From assembly GCA_051867615.1 (NCBI GenBank), contig JBJDYU010000013.1:1-64000 (forward strand): a stretch of DNA of 64,000 nucleotides. Direction: 5' to 3'. How positions within the stretch are numbered: the first letter of the stretch is position 1; each line of letters begins with the position of its first letter. The notes under the pieces are model-generated. The model was given only the letters and a program-made list of their open reading frames with translations, searched no databases and was not told where the DNA came from. Shown piece by piece: positions 17,543-26,187 of the stretch. This stretch comes from RGIG5472 sp051867615 (lineage in GTDB: Bacteria > Bacillota > Clostridia > Oscillospirales > Oscillospiraceae). A program made the translations under genes and the position numbers.

Positions 17543-18523
17543 TCAGGAAAACATGGTCTCCACCATATTTTCCGCCGTGATGCCGTAGACCGCCTCGTCC
17601 ATTCCGTGGGCGAGCAGCGCCTGACGCACGGCCTCCCGCTCAAAGCGGCAGCCCAGCAGGGCGTCCGCCAGGCCGTCCGCCTGGGCTGTGCCGAAGAAAT
17701 CGCCGCTGACATGAGCCGCGGCGATCTCGCCGCGCCGGATGTCGAGCCGGAACTCGATCTTGCCGCCGGCAAAGCGCCCGGTTTTCGTCAGGCTGCACTT
17801 GGGGTTCGCGCCGTAACGGCGCTCCCAGGGGCGGAAGAACTCGTCCGCCAGACGCTGGCACTCCCGCTTATCCTCCTCCGTCAGCTCGTAGCGCTTCTCG
17901 CTGCCGCGCATGATGTAGGAGATCATGTGGCGCTTGAACTCCTCCGCGCTGATGGGCCGGGGCAGATGCTCGCTGATATTGGTGACCCGGTCCCGCACGG
18001 ATTTGATGCTCTTGGAGATGATCTTGTAATCGTCCACCGTGGTGCTGCGCACCATCTGCTCGATATCCGTGGCGAACAGCAGCGAGCCGTGGTGGACCGT
18101 GTTCCCGGCCAGCTTATACTGGGCGTTGCCGGAGAATTTCTTACCCTCGATGAGCAGGTCGTTGCGGCCGTTGAACTCTGCCGGGACGCCCAGCGCCCGC
18201 AGAGCCTCCACCACCGGGGAGATAAACTCCTGAAAATGGATCTCCTCCCCGCCGCCGTACTCGATAAAAGTGAACTGCCAGCCGCCGGGATCGGTATAGA
18301 TCGTGCCGCCGCCGCTCATGCGGCGGACCACCTGAATGCCGTGGGACTCGGCGTAGGCCTGGTCGATCTCCTCCAGCGTGTTCTGATACTTTCCCACCAT
18401 GAGCGTGGGCTGCGTGCGCCAGAAAAGGAACACCGGCTCCGCGAGCTGCTTCACGGCAGTGAAATAATACTCCAGACCGAAGTTGAAAAACGCGTCGGTG
18501 GAGCCGGTCTCGATGTAGATCAT
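17543..18523 (-). CDS. lplA: Lipoate-protein ligase (first of two)
   Basis: A 327-residue ligase that activates lipoate with ATP and attaches it to a lysine of lipoyl domains. The catalytic domain shows VRRMSGGGTIYTDPGGW (the lipoate/ATP loop) and GKKFSGNAQ with the active-site Lys; the C-terminal accessory domain (about 245-327) is present, so it should be a complete LplA. Its start overlaps the lipA stop (ATGA). It is last of four genes with lipA, a stand-alone lipoyl domain and a second ligase. Confidence 0.93.
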   Translation of the reverse strand: MIYIETGSTDAFFNFGLEYYFTAVKQLAEPVFLFWRTQPTLMVGKYQNTLEEIDQAYAESHGIQVVRRMSGGGTIYTDPGGWQFTFIEYGGGEEIHFQEFISPVVEALRALGVPAEFNGRNDLLIEGKKFSGNAQYKLAGNTVHHGSLLFATDIEQMVRSTTVDDYKIISKSIKSVRDRVTNISEHLPRPISAEEFKRHMISYIMRGSEKRYELTEEDKRECQRLADEFFRPWERRYGANPKCSLTKTGRFAGGKIEFRLDIRRGEIAAAHVSGDFFGTAQADGLADALLGCRFEREAVRQALLAHGMDEAVYGITAENMVETMFS

Positions 18524-19401
18524 TCCGCCGCCGCCTTTCCGCCCTGCGCCGCCTCCAGCGCTTCCGCCGCCCGGTAGGAGGAACGCACCAGCGGGCTGCT
18601 GGCCACGAAGCGGAAGCCCTTTTGCAGGGCAACGGCCTTCCACCGGTCAAACTCCTCCGGCGTCACATAACGGTCCAGGGGCCAGTGCTGGCCGGTGGGC
18701 TGGAGGTACTGGCTGATGGTCAGGATGTCGCAGCCCGTGGCGCGGATATCGTCCATCAGCACGTCCACCTGCGCGTCCGTCTCCCCCAGGCCCAGCATGA
18801 AGCCGGTCTTGGTGAGAATATCCGGCGCGAACTTCTTGCTGTCGGAGAGGACCTTCAGCGAGCGCTCATAGATGGCCTGGGGACGGACGGAGGAGTACAG
18901 CTCCTTCACCATCTCCACGTTGTGGTTCATCACGTCGGGCCGGGCCTCCAGCACGGTCCGCAGGGCCTCCTCGCTGCCCTTGAGGTCGGAGATCAGCACC
19001 TCTACGGTGGTGCCGGGGCAGGTCTTCTTCACCGCCCGGACCACGGCGGCCATGTGGGCCGCGCCGCCGTCCGGCAGGTCGTCCCGGGTGACCTGTGTCA
19101 CCACCACATGGCGCAGCCCCAGCTTTTTCGCCACCTCCGCCACATGGCCCGGCTCCTCCGCATCCAGCGGCTGGGGTCTGCCGCAGGTGACGTTGCAGAA
19201 GCGGCAGTTGCGGGTGCACTGGCTGCCCATGACCATGAAGGTGGCGGTGTGCTTCTGGTAGCACTCCCCCAAATTGGGGCAGTTGGCCTCCTTGCAGACG
19301 GTGTTGAGCTTCAGGTCCTTCATCAGCCGGGCCACTTCCTCCACCGCTTCCTGGTTATAGGGCACTCTCAGCCAATCCGGCTTTCTCTGCTTCGTCGCCA
19401 T
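18520..19401 (-). CDS. lipA: Lipoyl synthase
   Basis: A 293-residue radical SAM enzyme that inserts two sulfurs into octanoyl groups on lipoyl domains. The auxiliary [4Fe-4S] cluster cysteines are 36, 41 and 47, and the SAM cluster is CTRNCRFC (Cys62, 66, 69). The C-terminal RSSYRA motif that ligates the auxiliary cluster is present. No lipB is seen, so octanoyl attachment may come from one of the two adjacent ligases. It begins 2 nt after the lipoyl-domain gene. Confidence 0.97.
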   Translation of the reverse strand: MATKQRKPDWLRVPYNQEAVEEVARLMKDLKLNTVCKEANCPNLGECYQKHTATFMVMGSQCTRNCRFCNVTCGRPQPLDAEEPGHVAEVAKKLGLRHVVVTQVTRDDLPDGGAAHMAAVVRAVKKTCPGTTVEVLISDLKGSEEALRTVLEARPDVMNHNVEMVKELYSSVRPQAIYERSLKVLSDSKKFAPDILTKTGFMLGLGETDAQVDVLMDDIRATGCDILTISQYLQPTGQHWPLDRYVTPEEFDRWKAVALQKGFRFVASSPLVRSSYRAAEALEAAQGGKAAAE

Positions 19402-19403
19402 GC

Positions 19404-19640
19404 TTACCGCTCCACCTCTGCGATGGGCGCGCCCACGGCGACCTCGTCGCCCTCCTCCACCAGCTGGCGGCCCATGACGCCGTCCCGGTCGGCCTCCACC
19501 TGATTGACTACCTTCTCCGTCTCGATCTCATAGATCGGCTCGCCCTTCTTAAACGCCTCGCCCGGCTCCTTCAGCCAGGCGCACAGGCTGCCGCGCTCCA
19601 TCTCCGGGCGCAGCTTCGGCATTCTCAGCTCCTCTTTCAT
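19404..19640 (-). CDS. Free-standing lipoyl-domain (biotinyl-lipoyl) protein
   Basis: Only 78 residues: a complete beta-barrel lipoyl domain with the modifiable lysine in IETEKVV (Lys43), resembling the first domain of 2-oxoacid dehydrogenase E2 subunits but without any linker, E1/E3-binding or acyltransferase domain. It is no glycine-cleavage H protein, which is about 125 residues. It sits between two ligases and lipA with gaps of 12 and 2 nt. A carrier or assembly scaffold for lipoate, or the lipoyl part of a split enzyme encoded elsewhere, are both possible. Confidence 0.88.
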   Translation of the reverse strand: MKEELRMPKLRPEMERGSLCAWLKEPGEAFKKGEPIYEIETEKVVNQVEADRDGVMGRQLVEEGDEVAVGAPIAEVER

Positions 19641-19652
19641 AATAAACTCCTC

Positions 19653-20591
19653 CTAAAAAAGATAGAGATACAGTTCTTCATAGCCGGGTAAGTACCGCAA
19701 AAGGGCGCGAAGCTCCGTAAGCTCCAGCCGCCGGCCCGTCAGCGCCTCGCTCAGCGCCGGCTCCGGCGGGTCGAAAGAGATCTCGCGGATCACGCCCTTA
19801 TTCGCCTGATACGCCACCTGCCGCTCCGCGCCATGCAGCGTGAAGCGCCGCCGGTAGGTAAAGGCCGGGCTTTTGCCGAAGTTCCACTCCCAGCTGCGGT
19901 ACTTGCTCTCCGCAAGCTCCCGTACCTGCCGCTCCTCCTCCGCCGTCAGGCGGTAGGTCTCGATGCCTCCATTCTCTCCCAAAGCCTCCAGCAGCCGCTG
20001 CTGGAACTGCCCGACAGAGAGTGACCGGTCCTCCATATGCTCGATCATGTTCGTCACCGGCCAGGGCACCGAGGGCACGCCCTTGCTCTCGAAGAAAGCC
20101 CGGCGGCCGTTGGCGAGCGCGGTCAGTTCCCCCAGGGCGGTGCTGTACAGCAGCGTGCCGTGGTGCAGCACGCGGCCCTTCACCACCCGCTGGGCGCTGC
20201 CGGAGACCTTGAGCCCGTCGACGGCGATATCGCTGGTGCGGTTGACGGAGGCGGGGACGCCCACGCGGCGCAGCGCCGCCACCACGGGCCTTAAAAAGCT
20301 CTCATACTCCACCCGCTCCGCGTCGCAGCTGCGGATGAGGGTGTAATTCAGGTTCCCCAGGTCGTGAAAGACGGTTCCGCCGCCGGAGGGCCGCCGCACC
20401 ACCGCCACGCCCCGCGCAAGGGCCTCGGGGACGCTCACCTCCGCGAACACGTTCTGATAACAGCCGCAGACCACCGCCGGGGCGCTGCGCCACAGCAGCA
20501 GCACATCCTCTCCGCGGATGGTGTTGAACACAAACTCCTCGAAGGCCTGGTTGTAATAGGGGTCATGGGATGGATTCGGTATGTACAGCAA
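19653..20591 (-). CDS. Lipoate-protein ligase family protein (second)
   Basis: A 312-residue ligase homologue with VRRPSGGGTVFHDLGN and the Lys-containing GLKVSGSAQR, plus a C-terminal accessory-like domain. It differs clearly from the ligase at 17543. The open frame continues upstream, but a TTG at 20591 with GGAGG 7 nt before it coincides with the usual family N-terminus (LYIPNPSHDPYYNQAFEE), so it was taken as start. It is first in the lipoate operon. One ligase may use octanoate and the other lipoate, or they may serve different lipoyl domains. Confidence 0.88.
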   Translation of the reverse strand: MLYIPNPSHDPYYNQAFEEFVFNTIRGEDVLLLWRSAPAVVCGCYQNVFAEVSVPEALARGVAVVRRPSGGGTVFHDLGNLNYTLIRSCDAERVEYESFLRPVVAALRRVGVPASVNRTSDIAVDGLKVSGSAQRVVKGRVLHHGTLLYSTALGELTALANGRRAFFESKGVPSVPWPVTNMIEHMEDRSLSVGQFQQRLLEALGENGGIETYRLTAEEERQVRELAESKYRSWEWNFGKSPAFTYRRRFTLHGAERQVAYQANKGVIREISFDPPEPALSEALTGRRLELTELRALLRYLPGYEELYLYLF

Positions 20592-20664
20592 CGCGGCCTC
20601 CGCTCTCTTTCCTGTGGATTTTTCCGGCCCTTTGGGCCTGTCCGCCCGATGGCTTTTCTGAAAA

Positions 20665-20694
20665 ATGATAGCACCTGACGGCAAGGTTTGTCAA
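20665..20694 (-). promoter_or_regulatory. Promoter of the lipoate operon
   Basis: Reverse-strand TTGACA (20689-20694), an 18-bp spacer and TATCAT (20665-20670), about 75 bp before the first ligase start. Confidence 0.75.
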
Positions 20695-20752
20695 CTGCGA
20701 GAACGCGCCGCCCCGGCAGCGGAAAAGCGGGCCAAGCGCGGAGAAAAGGCTG

Positions 20753-20781
20753 TTGCCGAACCGCGCCGTTTCTGGTATGAT
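20753..20781 (+). promoter_or_regulatory. Promoter of rimM-trmD
   Basis: TTGCCG (20753-20758), a 17-bp spacer and TATGAT (20776-20781), with an AAAGGAGG ribosome site downstream before rimM. Confidence 0.7.
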
Positions 20782-20833
20782 GAGTTATATTTAATGTGTA
20801 CTTTGATTCTGATACGGCAAAGGAGGACGCGCC

Positions 20834-21352
20834 ATGCGTCTGGAACTCATTGAAGTGGGGCAGATCGTCAATACCCACGGTGTCCGCGGGGAGATGAAGC
20901 TGCACCCTGTGGGCGGCTTTACGCCGGAATTCATCGCGGGCTTCAAAACCCTCTATATCGACGGCATCGCCATGGAGACCGCCAGCCGCCGCGTCCACGG
21001 CACGGTGGTGCTGGTGACCTTCCCGGGGGTGACGGACATGGACGGAGCGCTGCGCTTCAAGGGCAAGTTCGTCTCCATCCGCCGGAAGGACGCAAAGCTG
21101 AAGCGCGGCGAATACTTCGACGCGGAGCTCATCGGCACCAAGGTGCTGAGCTATCCCCTGCGGCAGGAGGTGGGCACGCTGACGGAGGTTTTGACCTATC
21201 CCGCCCACAAGCTCTACCAGGTGGAGAACGAAAAGAAGCACAAGAAGTACCTCATTCCCGCGGTGCAGGACATCTTCATCGTGGACACGGATATCGACGA
21301 GGGCACCATGCTGGTGCGCATGATGGAGGGGCTGGAAACCGATGAGAATTGA
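20834..21352 (+). CDS. rimM: Ribosome maturation factor
   Basis: A 172-residue 16S rRNA processing factor that binds S19 and the 30S head. The N-terminal barrel begins with the typical VGQIVNTHGVRGEMKLHP and the C-terminal PRC-barrel ends IPAVQDIFIVDTD...MLVRMMEGL. It overlaps trmD by 11 nt. The family usually sits downstream of rpsP-khpA; here the lipoate operon intervenes. Confidence 0.96.
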   Translation: MRLELIEVGQIVNTHGVRGEMKLHPVGGFTPEFIAGFKTLYIDGIAMETASRRVHGTVVLVTFPGVTDMDGALRFKGKFVSIRRKDAKLKRGEYFDAELIGTKVLSYPLRQEVGTLTEVLTYPAHKLYQVENEKKHKKYLIPAVQDIFIVDTDIDEGTMLVRMMEGLETDEN

Positions 21353-22178
21353 CATCTGTACCCTCTTTCCCGACTCGGTGGACGCCATGCTGAACGTGAG
21401 CATTCTGGGCCGGGCGCAGCAGCGGGGCCACATCGTCATCCGCACCCACCAGATCCGGGACTACACCACCAACAAGCAGATGCAGGTGGACGACTACCCC
21501 TACGGCGGCGGGCGCGGCGCGGTGATGCAGGCGGACCCCCTCTACCGCTGCTGGAAGCACGTCGTCGAGGAGGCCGGCCCCGGCCGCACCATCTATATGT
21601 CCCCTTGCGGCCGCACCTTTACCCAGCAGGTGGCGAAGGAGCTGTACCGCAGCTACGACCATTTCATCCTCATCTGCGGCCACTACGAGGGCGTGGACCA
21701 GCGCTTCATCGACGAGTGCGTGGACGAGGAGCTGTCCATCGGAGATTTCGTCCTCACCGGCGGCGAGATCCCCGCCATGGCGGTGGCGGACGCCCTCTGC
21801 CGCATGGCCCCCGGCGTGCTGCCGGAGGAGAGCTGCTACACCGAGGAATCCCACTGGGACGGGCTGCTGGAATACCCCCAGTACTCCCGGCCGGAGGAGT
21901 GGCACGGCCGCCGGGTGCCGGAGGTGCTGCTCAGCGGCCACCACGGCAACGTGGCGAACTGGCGGAAAAAGGAGAGCTATATCCGCACCATGCTGCGCAG
22001 GCCCGACCTCTTCGCCCGGTTCGACGAGAGCAGGCTCACCACCAAGGCGGAGCGCCGCCTGCTGGCGGAGGCCAAGGCGGAATACAGGGAGCGTCTCGCG
22101 GCGCAGACTGCGGAAAGCGCCGGACAGGCGGAGAATACGGAAGGAGCGGAAAACACGGAGAGCGCGGGAAAGGAGTAA
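21342..22178 (+). CDS. trmD: tRNA (guanine-N1)-methyltransferase
   Basis: A 278-residue SPOUT enzyme that makes m1G37 to prevent frameshifting. The N-terminal MRIDICTLFPD, the substrate region YPYGGGRGAVMQ and the knot region (ICGHYEGVDQRF, ELSIGDFVLTGGE) are intact. The last ~35 residues form an Ala/Glu-rich extension (AQTAESAGQAENTEG...) absent from most TrmD, probably disordered. It overlaps rimM. Confidence 0.97.
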   Translation: MRIDICTLFPDSVDAMLNVSILGRAQQRGHIVIRTHQIRDYTTNKQMQVDDYPYGGGRGAVMQADPLYRCWKHVVEEAGPGRTIYMSPCGRTFTQQVAKELYRSYDHFILICGHYEGVDQRFIDECVDEELSIGDFVLTGGEIPAMAVADALCRMAPGVLPEESCYTEESHWDGLLEYPQYSRPEEWHGRRVPEVLLSGHHGNVANWRKKESYIRTMLRRPDLFARFDESRLTTKAERRLLAEAKAEYRERLAAQTAESAGQAENTEGAENTESAGKE

Positions 22179-22180
22179 GC

Positions 22181-22753
22181 ATGGACATCATTTTCTACGG
22201 TCTGATCTTTCTTCTCATCGACATCCGCATCAACTACGTCAGCCTGATGCCGGCCTTCGTGGGCTACATCCTGATGTATGTCGGCCTGGGGAAGGTGCGG
22301 CACGAGAGCAGCCGCTTCGCCGCCCTGCGGCCCTGGTGTCTGGGCATGGCGGTCTATCGGGGCTGCCTCAACATTCTCAGCCTCTTAGGCTCCTTCGACG
22401 GCAACGGCACTGCCCTCCTCTCGAGCCTGATCAACACGGCGGCGGGCCTGTACATCCTCTACCGGCTCGTCCAGGGCGTGGCGGAGACGGAGAGCCATTA
22501 CCCCGGCGCGGAGCTGGAGGCAAAGACGCTGCGGCAGCGCTGGCAGTGGCTCCTCGCCGCCGACGTGGTGCTGCTGCTCGCATTCATAGGCGCCGGAGCG
22601 TTTTTCACGCTGCTTGCGGCGCTGGCAGGCTTCACCGTGTCCGTACTGTTCCTCATGGCCTTCCACCGCTGCCGCCGGGCCTACGCCGCGGCGGTGAAAA
22701 AAGCGGCGGCGGACGGCGAGAACGCGGAACCCCAAGGGCCGGACGTGGAATGA
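22181..22753 (+). CDS. Membrane protein of unknown function
   Basis: A 190-residue protein with about five hydrophobic segments and a charged, Ala/Glu-rich C-terminal tail. It begins MDIIFYGLIFLLIDIRIN and starts 2 nt after the trmD stop with an AAAGGAG site. No family was recognised. Its position suggests only cotranscription with rimM-trmD. The closely following terminator marks the operon end. Confidence 0.8.
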   Translation: MDIIFYGLIFLLIDIRINYVSLMPAFVGYILMYVGLGKVRHESSRFAALRPWCLGMAVYRGCLNILSLLGSFDGNGTALLSSLINTAAGLYILYRLVQGVAETESHYPGAELEAKTLRQRWQWLLAADVVLLLAFIGAGAFFTLLAALAGFTVSVLFLMAFHRCRRAYAAAVKKAAADGENAEPQGPDVE

Positions 22754-22763
22754 TTTCTCCCTT

Positions 22764-22801
22764 CCCTGCCGGGCGCAGACGCACCCGGCAGGGCTTTTTT
22801 A
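22764..22801 (+). terminator. Terminator of the rimM-trmD operon
   Basis: A 10-bp stem, CCCTGCCGGG and its complement, with a 9-10 nt loop and a run of six T. Confidence 0.92.
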
Positions 22802-22852
22802 TCCTGTCCGGAACAGTACAGGCCGCAGAGAAAAATATTTTTCCAAACCCTA

Positions 22853-22882
22853 TTGACAATTTTGCCGTAAGATGGATATAAT
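22853..22882 (+). promoter_or_regulatory. Promoter of the manganese riboswitch-ATPase unit
   Basis: A perfect TTGACA (22853-22858), an 18-bp spacer and a perfect TATAAT (22877-22882). Transcription would begin near 22889, just before the aptamer. Confidence 0.9.
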
Positions 22883-22892
22883 ACTTGGTACA

Positions 22893-23080
22893 ATTTCCGT
22901 GAGGGAGTAGCGAGCGCGGCTTATCCGCGTAGCAAGTCAACATACCGATCGTTTTTCGGTCTGGCTTGTTTTAAATCGCGAGACTCATGTATAACTGCGA
23001 AGCTATACAGGGGTCTTTTCATAAATCTGTCAAACAAGACCCGGTATAGCCTGCGTGGTTATGCCTGGGTCTTTTCTTTT
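22893..23080 (+). ncRNA. yybP-ykoY manganese riboswitch
   Basis: The aptamer has the family's two conserved loops: GGGAGTAGCG (22903-22912), and a GTCAACATACC segment in the second arm. The closing helix P1 pairs CGTGAG (22898-22903) with CTCATG (22984-22989). The expression platform contains competing segments: A 22981-22993, B 23002-23017, C 23036-23050 and D 23059-23077. A pairs with B, B with C, and C with D (the terminator). If manganese stabilises P1, A is occupied, B can pair with C, and the terminator is broken. This gives an ON switch, as expected for a manganese exporter. Confidence 0.92.
23036..23080 (+). terminator. Riboswitch-controlled terminator
   Basis: AAGACCCGGTATAGCC pairs with GGTTATGCCTGGGTCTT (one bulge, two G-T pairs), followed by TTCTTTT. 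It lies between the aptamer and the ATPase, about 70 nt before its start codon. Confidence 0.88.
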
Positions 23081-23147
23081 GCCCCGCGCCAAGGGGCGGC
23101 GTGTTCCCTCACCTTTGGATGCGTATATCAAACAGGGAGGTTTCTCG

Positions 23148-25784
23148 ATGCGATACTATTGCGAAGACAAGGAAGAAGTCCTGCGGTCACTCAGCACCTC
23201 CGAAGCCGGCCTCAGCGAGAACGAGGCGCGAAAGCGGCTGGAGCAAAACGGCAAGAACCGGCTGGTGGCCGCCAAGGGCAAGAGCCTGCTGCGCCGCTTT
23301 TTCGAGCAGCTGGCGGACCCCATGATCCTCATCCTGCTGGCGGCGGCCGCCATCAGCGGCATACTGGCCGTGATGGAAAACGACAGCTTTGCCGACGTCA
23401 TCATCATTCTGGCGGTGGTCATCGTCAACGCCGTGCTGGGCGTCTATCAGGAGAGCAAGGCGGAAAAGGCCATCGAGGCCCTGCAGGAGATGTCCGCCGC
23501 CACCTCCCGGGTGCTGCGGGACGGCAAGGTGCGCGTCATCCGCAGCGAGGATCTGGTGGTGGGCGACGTGGTGCTGCTGGAAGCCGGCGACGCGGTCCCC
23601 GCGGACGCCCGCATTCTGGAAAGCGCCAGTTTGAAGGTGGAGGAGGCCGCCCTCACCGGCGAGTCCGTGCCTGTCACCAAGTTCATCGACATCATTCAGC
23701 TCTCCGACGGGGCGAAGGACGTGCCTCTCGGCGACCGCAAAAACATGGTCTACATGGGCGGCGCCGTGGTCTACGGCCGTGGCAGCGCCGTGGTCACCGC
23801 CACCGGCATGGACACGGAAATGGGCAAGATCGCCGGCGCGCTGGCCCAGGCCGAGGAGGGCGAGACCCCGCTGCAGATCAAGCTGAGCCAGCTGTCGAAG
23901 ATCCTGACCTGGCTGGTGCTGGGCATCTGCGCGGTGGTGTTCGGCGTGCAGCTGCTGAGGGCCGGGAGTCTTGATTTTGAGCTGGTGCTCAGCTCCTTCA
24001 TGGTGGCGGTGTCTCTGGCCGTGGCGGCCATCCCCGAGGGCCTTGCCGCCGTGGTGACGGTGGTACTCTCCATCGGCGTCACCAATATGTCCAAGCGCAA
24101 CGCCATCATCCGCCGGCTCACCGCCGTGGAGACCCTGGGCTGCGCCCAGATCATCTGCTCCGACAAGACCGGCACCCTGACCCAGAATAAAATGACCGTG
24201 GTGGACCACTTCGGTGAGGACGAAAAGCGTCTCGCCGCCGCCATGGCCCTTTGCAGCGACGCGGAGCTGGACGGCGAGGGCGGCGTCACCGGCGAGCCTA
24301 CCGAGGCGGCTCTCGTGGCCTGGGCCGACAAGCTGGGGCTGGACAAGCCCACGCTGAAGGAAAAGCTGCCCCGCTGCGGCGAGGCCCCCTTCGATTCCGG
24401 ACGGAAGATGATGTCCACCGTCCACAAAACCGACGGCGGCTTCATCCAGTACACCAAGGGCGCGCCGGACGTGGTCATCGGACGATGCACCCATTATCTC
24501 GAAAACGGCAAGGCCGTCCCCATGACGGAGGAATACGCCGCCCGCATTCTTGCCGCCAACAAGGCCATGGCTGACCGCGCGCTGCGGGTACTGGCCTGCG
24601 CCGAACGGGTCTGGGCCGAGGAGCCCGGGCAGTATGAGGCGGAATATCTGGAGCAGCAGCTCTGCTTTACGGGCCTCGGCGGCATGATCGACCCGGTCCG
24701 CCCGGAGGTAAAGGGCGCCATTGTGAAGTGCCGCGAGGCCGGCATCCGCCCCATTATGATCACCGGCGACCACATCGACACCGCCGTGGCCATCGCGAGG
24801 GAGCTGGGCATCATCACGGCGGAGACCCGGGCCATCACCGGCGCGCAGCTCAGCGACATGAGCGACGAGGAATTCGAGCGGTGCTTTGAGAGCATCAGCG
24901 TCTACGCCCGCGTACAGCCCGAGCACAAGACCCGCATCGTCAACGCCTGGCGCAAGGCCGGCTACGTCACCGCCATGACCGGCGACGGCGTGAACGACGC
25001 TCCCTCCATCAAGGCGGCGGACATCGGCGTGGGCATGGGCATCACCGGCACTGACGTGACCAAGAACGTGGCGGACATGGTGCTGGCGGACGACAACTTC
25101 GCCACCATCGTGGGCGCCGTGGAGGAGGGCCGGAGGATCTACGACAACATCCGCAAGGCCATCCAGTTCCTGCTGGGCTCCAACATGAGCGAGGTGCTCA
25201 GCATCTTCTTCGCCACCCTCATGGGCTTTACCATCCTGCAGCCGGTGCATCTGCTGTGGATCAACCTTGTGACGGACTGCTTCCCGGCGCTGGCTCTCGG
25301 CATGGAAAAGGCGGAGCCCCACATCATGCGGCGCAAGCCCCGCGACGCCAAGGCCGGCGTCTTTGCCGGCGGCATGGCCTTCGACGTGGCCTATCAGGGC
25401 GCTCTCGTGACGCTGCTGGTCCTCGCCTCCTACTTCATCGGCCATTTCATGGAGACCGGCACCTGGGCCATCACCAACAGCGCCGACGGCACCACCATGG
25501 CCTTCCTGACCATGTCCATGGCGGAGATCTTCCACAGCCTGAATATGCGCTCCCAGCGGGGCAGCATCTTCCGTCTCGGCTCCCAGAACAAGGCGCTCCT
25601 CATCGCCGCGGTCTGCTCCCTCATCGCCACCACCGTGGTCTGCGAGATCCCCTTCCTGGCCGCCGCTTTCGAGTTCACCAGCGTGGAGCTGGGCGAATAC
25701 CTCATCGCCATCGCCCTCGGCGCCTGCGTCATCCCCATCGTGGAGCTGGTGAAGTATTTCCAGCGCCGCGCCGCCAGAACCTGA
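23148..25784 (+). CDS. P2A-type cation-transporting ATPase, probable Mn2+/Ca2+ exporter
   Basis: An 878-residue ATPase. The N-terminal actuator domain carries TGES, the M4 helix has IPEGL (Glu297), the phosphorylated Asp is in DKTGTLT (Asp339), and the hinge is GDGVND (612-617). Helix M5 has SNMSE, M6 has NLVTD and M8 has MAEIFHSLN, so the residues forming both SERCA calcium sites are represented. ATG 23148 has GGGAGG 9 nt upstream. The manganese riboswitch upstream makes Mn2+ efflux the most likely role, as shown for a riboswitch-controlled P2A ATPase of Lactococcus; Ca2+ transport remains possible. Confidence 0.93.
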   Translation: MRYYCEDKEEVLRSLSTSEAGLSENEARKRLEQNGKNRLVAAKGKSLLRRFFEQLADPMILILLAAAAISGILAVMENDSFADVIIILAVVIVNAVLGVYQESKAEKAIEALQEMSAATSRVLRDGKVRVIRSEDLVVGDVVLLEAGDAVPADARILESASLKVEEAALTGESVPVTKFIDIIQLSDGAKDVPLGDRKNMVYMGGAVVYGRGSAVVTATGMDTEMGKIAGALAQAEEGETPLQIKLSQLSKILTWLVLGICAVVFGVQLLRAGSLDFELVLSSFMVAVSLAVAAIPEGLAAVVTVVLSIGVTNMSKRNAIIRRLTAVETLGCAQIICSDKTGTLTQNKMTVVDHFGEDEKRLAAAMALCSDAELDGEGGVTGEPTEAALVAWADKLGLDKPTLKEKLPRCGEAPFDSGRKMMSTVHKTDGGFIQYTKGAPDVVIGRCTHYLENGKAVPMTEEYAARILAANKAMADRALRVLACAERVWAEEPGQYEAEYLEQQLCFTGLGGMIDPVRPEVKGAIVKCREAGIRPIMITGDHIDTAVAIARELGIITAETRAITGAQLSDMSDEEFERCFESISVYARVQPEHKTRIVNAWRKAGYVTAMTGDGVNDAPSIKAADIGVGMGITGTDVTKNVADMVLADDNFATIVGAVEEGRRIYDNIRKAIQFLLGSNMSEVLSIFFATLMGFTILQPVHLLWINLVTDCFPALALGMEKAEPHIMRRKPRDAKAGVFAGGMAFDVAYQGALVTLLVLASYFIGHFMETGTWAITNSADGTTMAFLTMSMAEIFHSLNMRSQRGSIFRLGSQNKALLIAAVCSLIATTVVCEIPFLAAAFEFTSVELGEYLIAIALGACVIPIVELVKYFQRRAART

Positions 25785-25817
25785 GCGCCCAGCAAAACTT
25801 TCATATATCAAGCGCAA

Positions 25818-25848
25818 GCCCCGGGACAGCCGTCCCGGGGCTTTTTTT
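25818..25848 (+). terminator. Terminator of the cation ATPase gene
   Basis: A 10-bp stem, GCCCCGGGAC and its complement, around AGCC, followed by seven T. Confidence 0.94.
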
Positions 25849-26000
25849 GCGCGCTCAATAGCAGCGCGCCGCGCTGGCTTTTAAGTTTACATAAAGTCGC
25901 AGCGTGTCCGTCGAAGATGGTTACAATTCCCATCAAATTTGTTACTATTTTGTATAAGCCGTCGGGGGCTTGATCCCGGGTTTTTCACCGGATTTTCAGC

Positions 26001-26067
26001 TCAAGTGGGAGCGGTTATTTCTTTTCGACCGCTCAAACTTGACAAAAGTGGGGAATTGGTGTATAGT
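26001..26067 (+). promoter_or_regulatory. Promoter of the 3D-domain gene with an overlapping inverted repeat
   Basis: TTGACA (26039-26044), 17-bp spacer, TATAGT (26062-26067). Arms TCAAGTGGGAGCGGT (26001-26015) and ACCGCTCAAACTTGA (26028-26042) match at 13 of 15 positions and reach into the -35, as an operator would. A smaller palindrome GTTACA-GTTT-TGTAAC (26087-26102) lies in the leader. The rest of the 25850-26000 gap shows nothing else. Confidence 0.7.
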
Positions 26068-26187
26068 GCTCCTTGCTTTTTCAAAAGTTACAGTTTTGTA
26101 ACCTTTGTCATTTTTCTTCCAGCAACTGTATAAATGCAGGAAAATGGAGGAAAACTGAGGACAGAAAGCCATACTCTGGAGGTATCT

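Noticed and set aside
23187..25817. An 876-codon open frame antisense to the cation ATPase
   Set aside because: It mirrors the codon pattern of the real gene in GC-rich DNA, has no ribosome site and its product is a low-complexity mix of Gly, His and Asp.
25850..26000. A second riboswitch upstream of the 3D-domain gene
   Set aside because: Several short stems can be drawn, but no known aptamer core was recognised, and most of it lies upstream of the mapped promoter.
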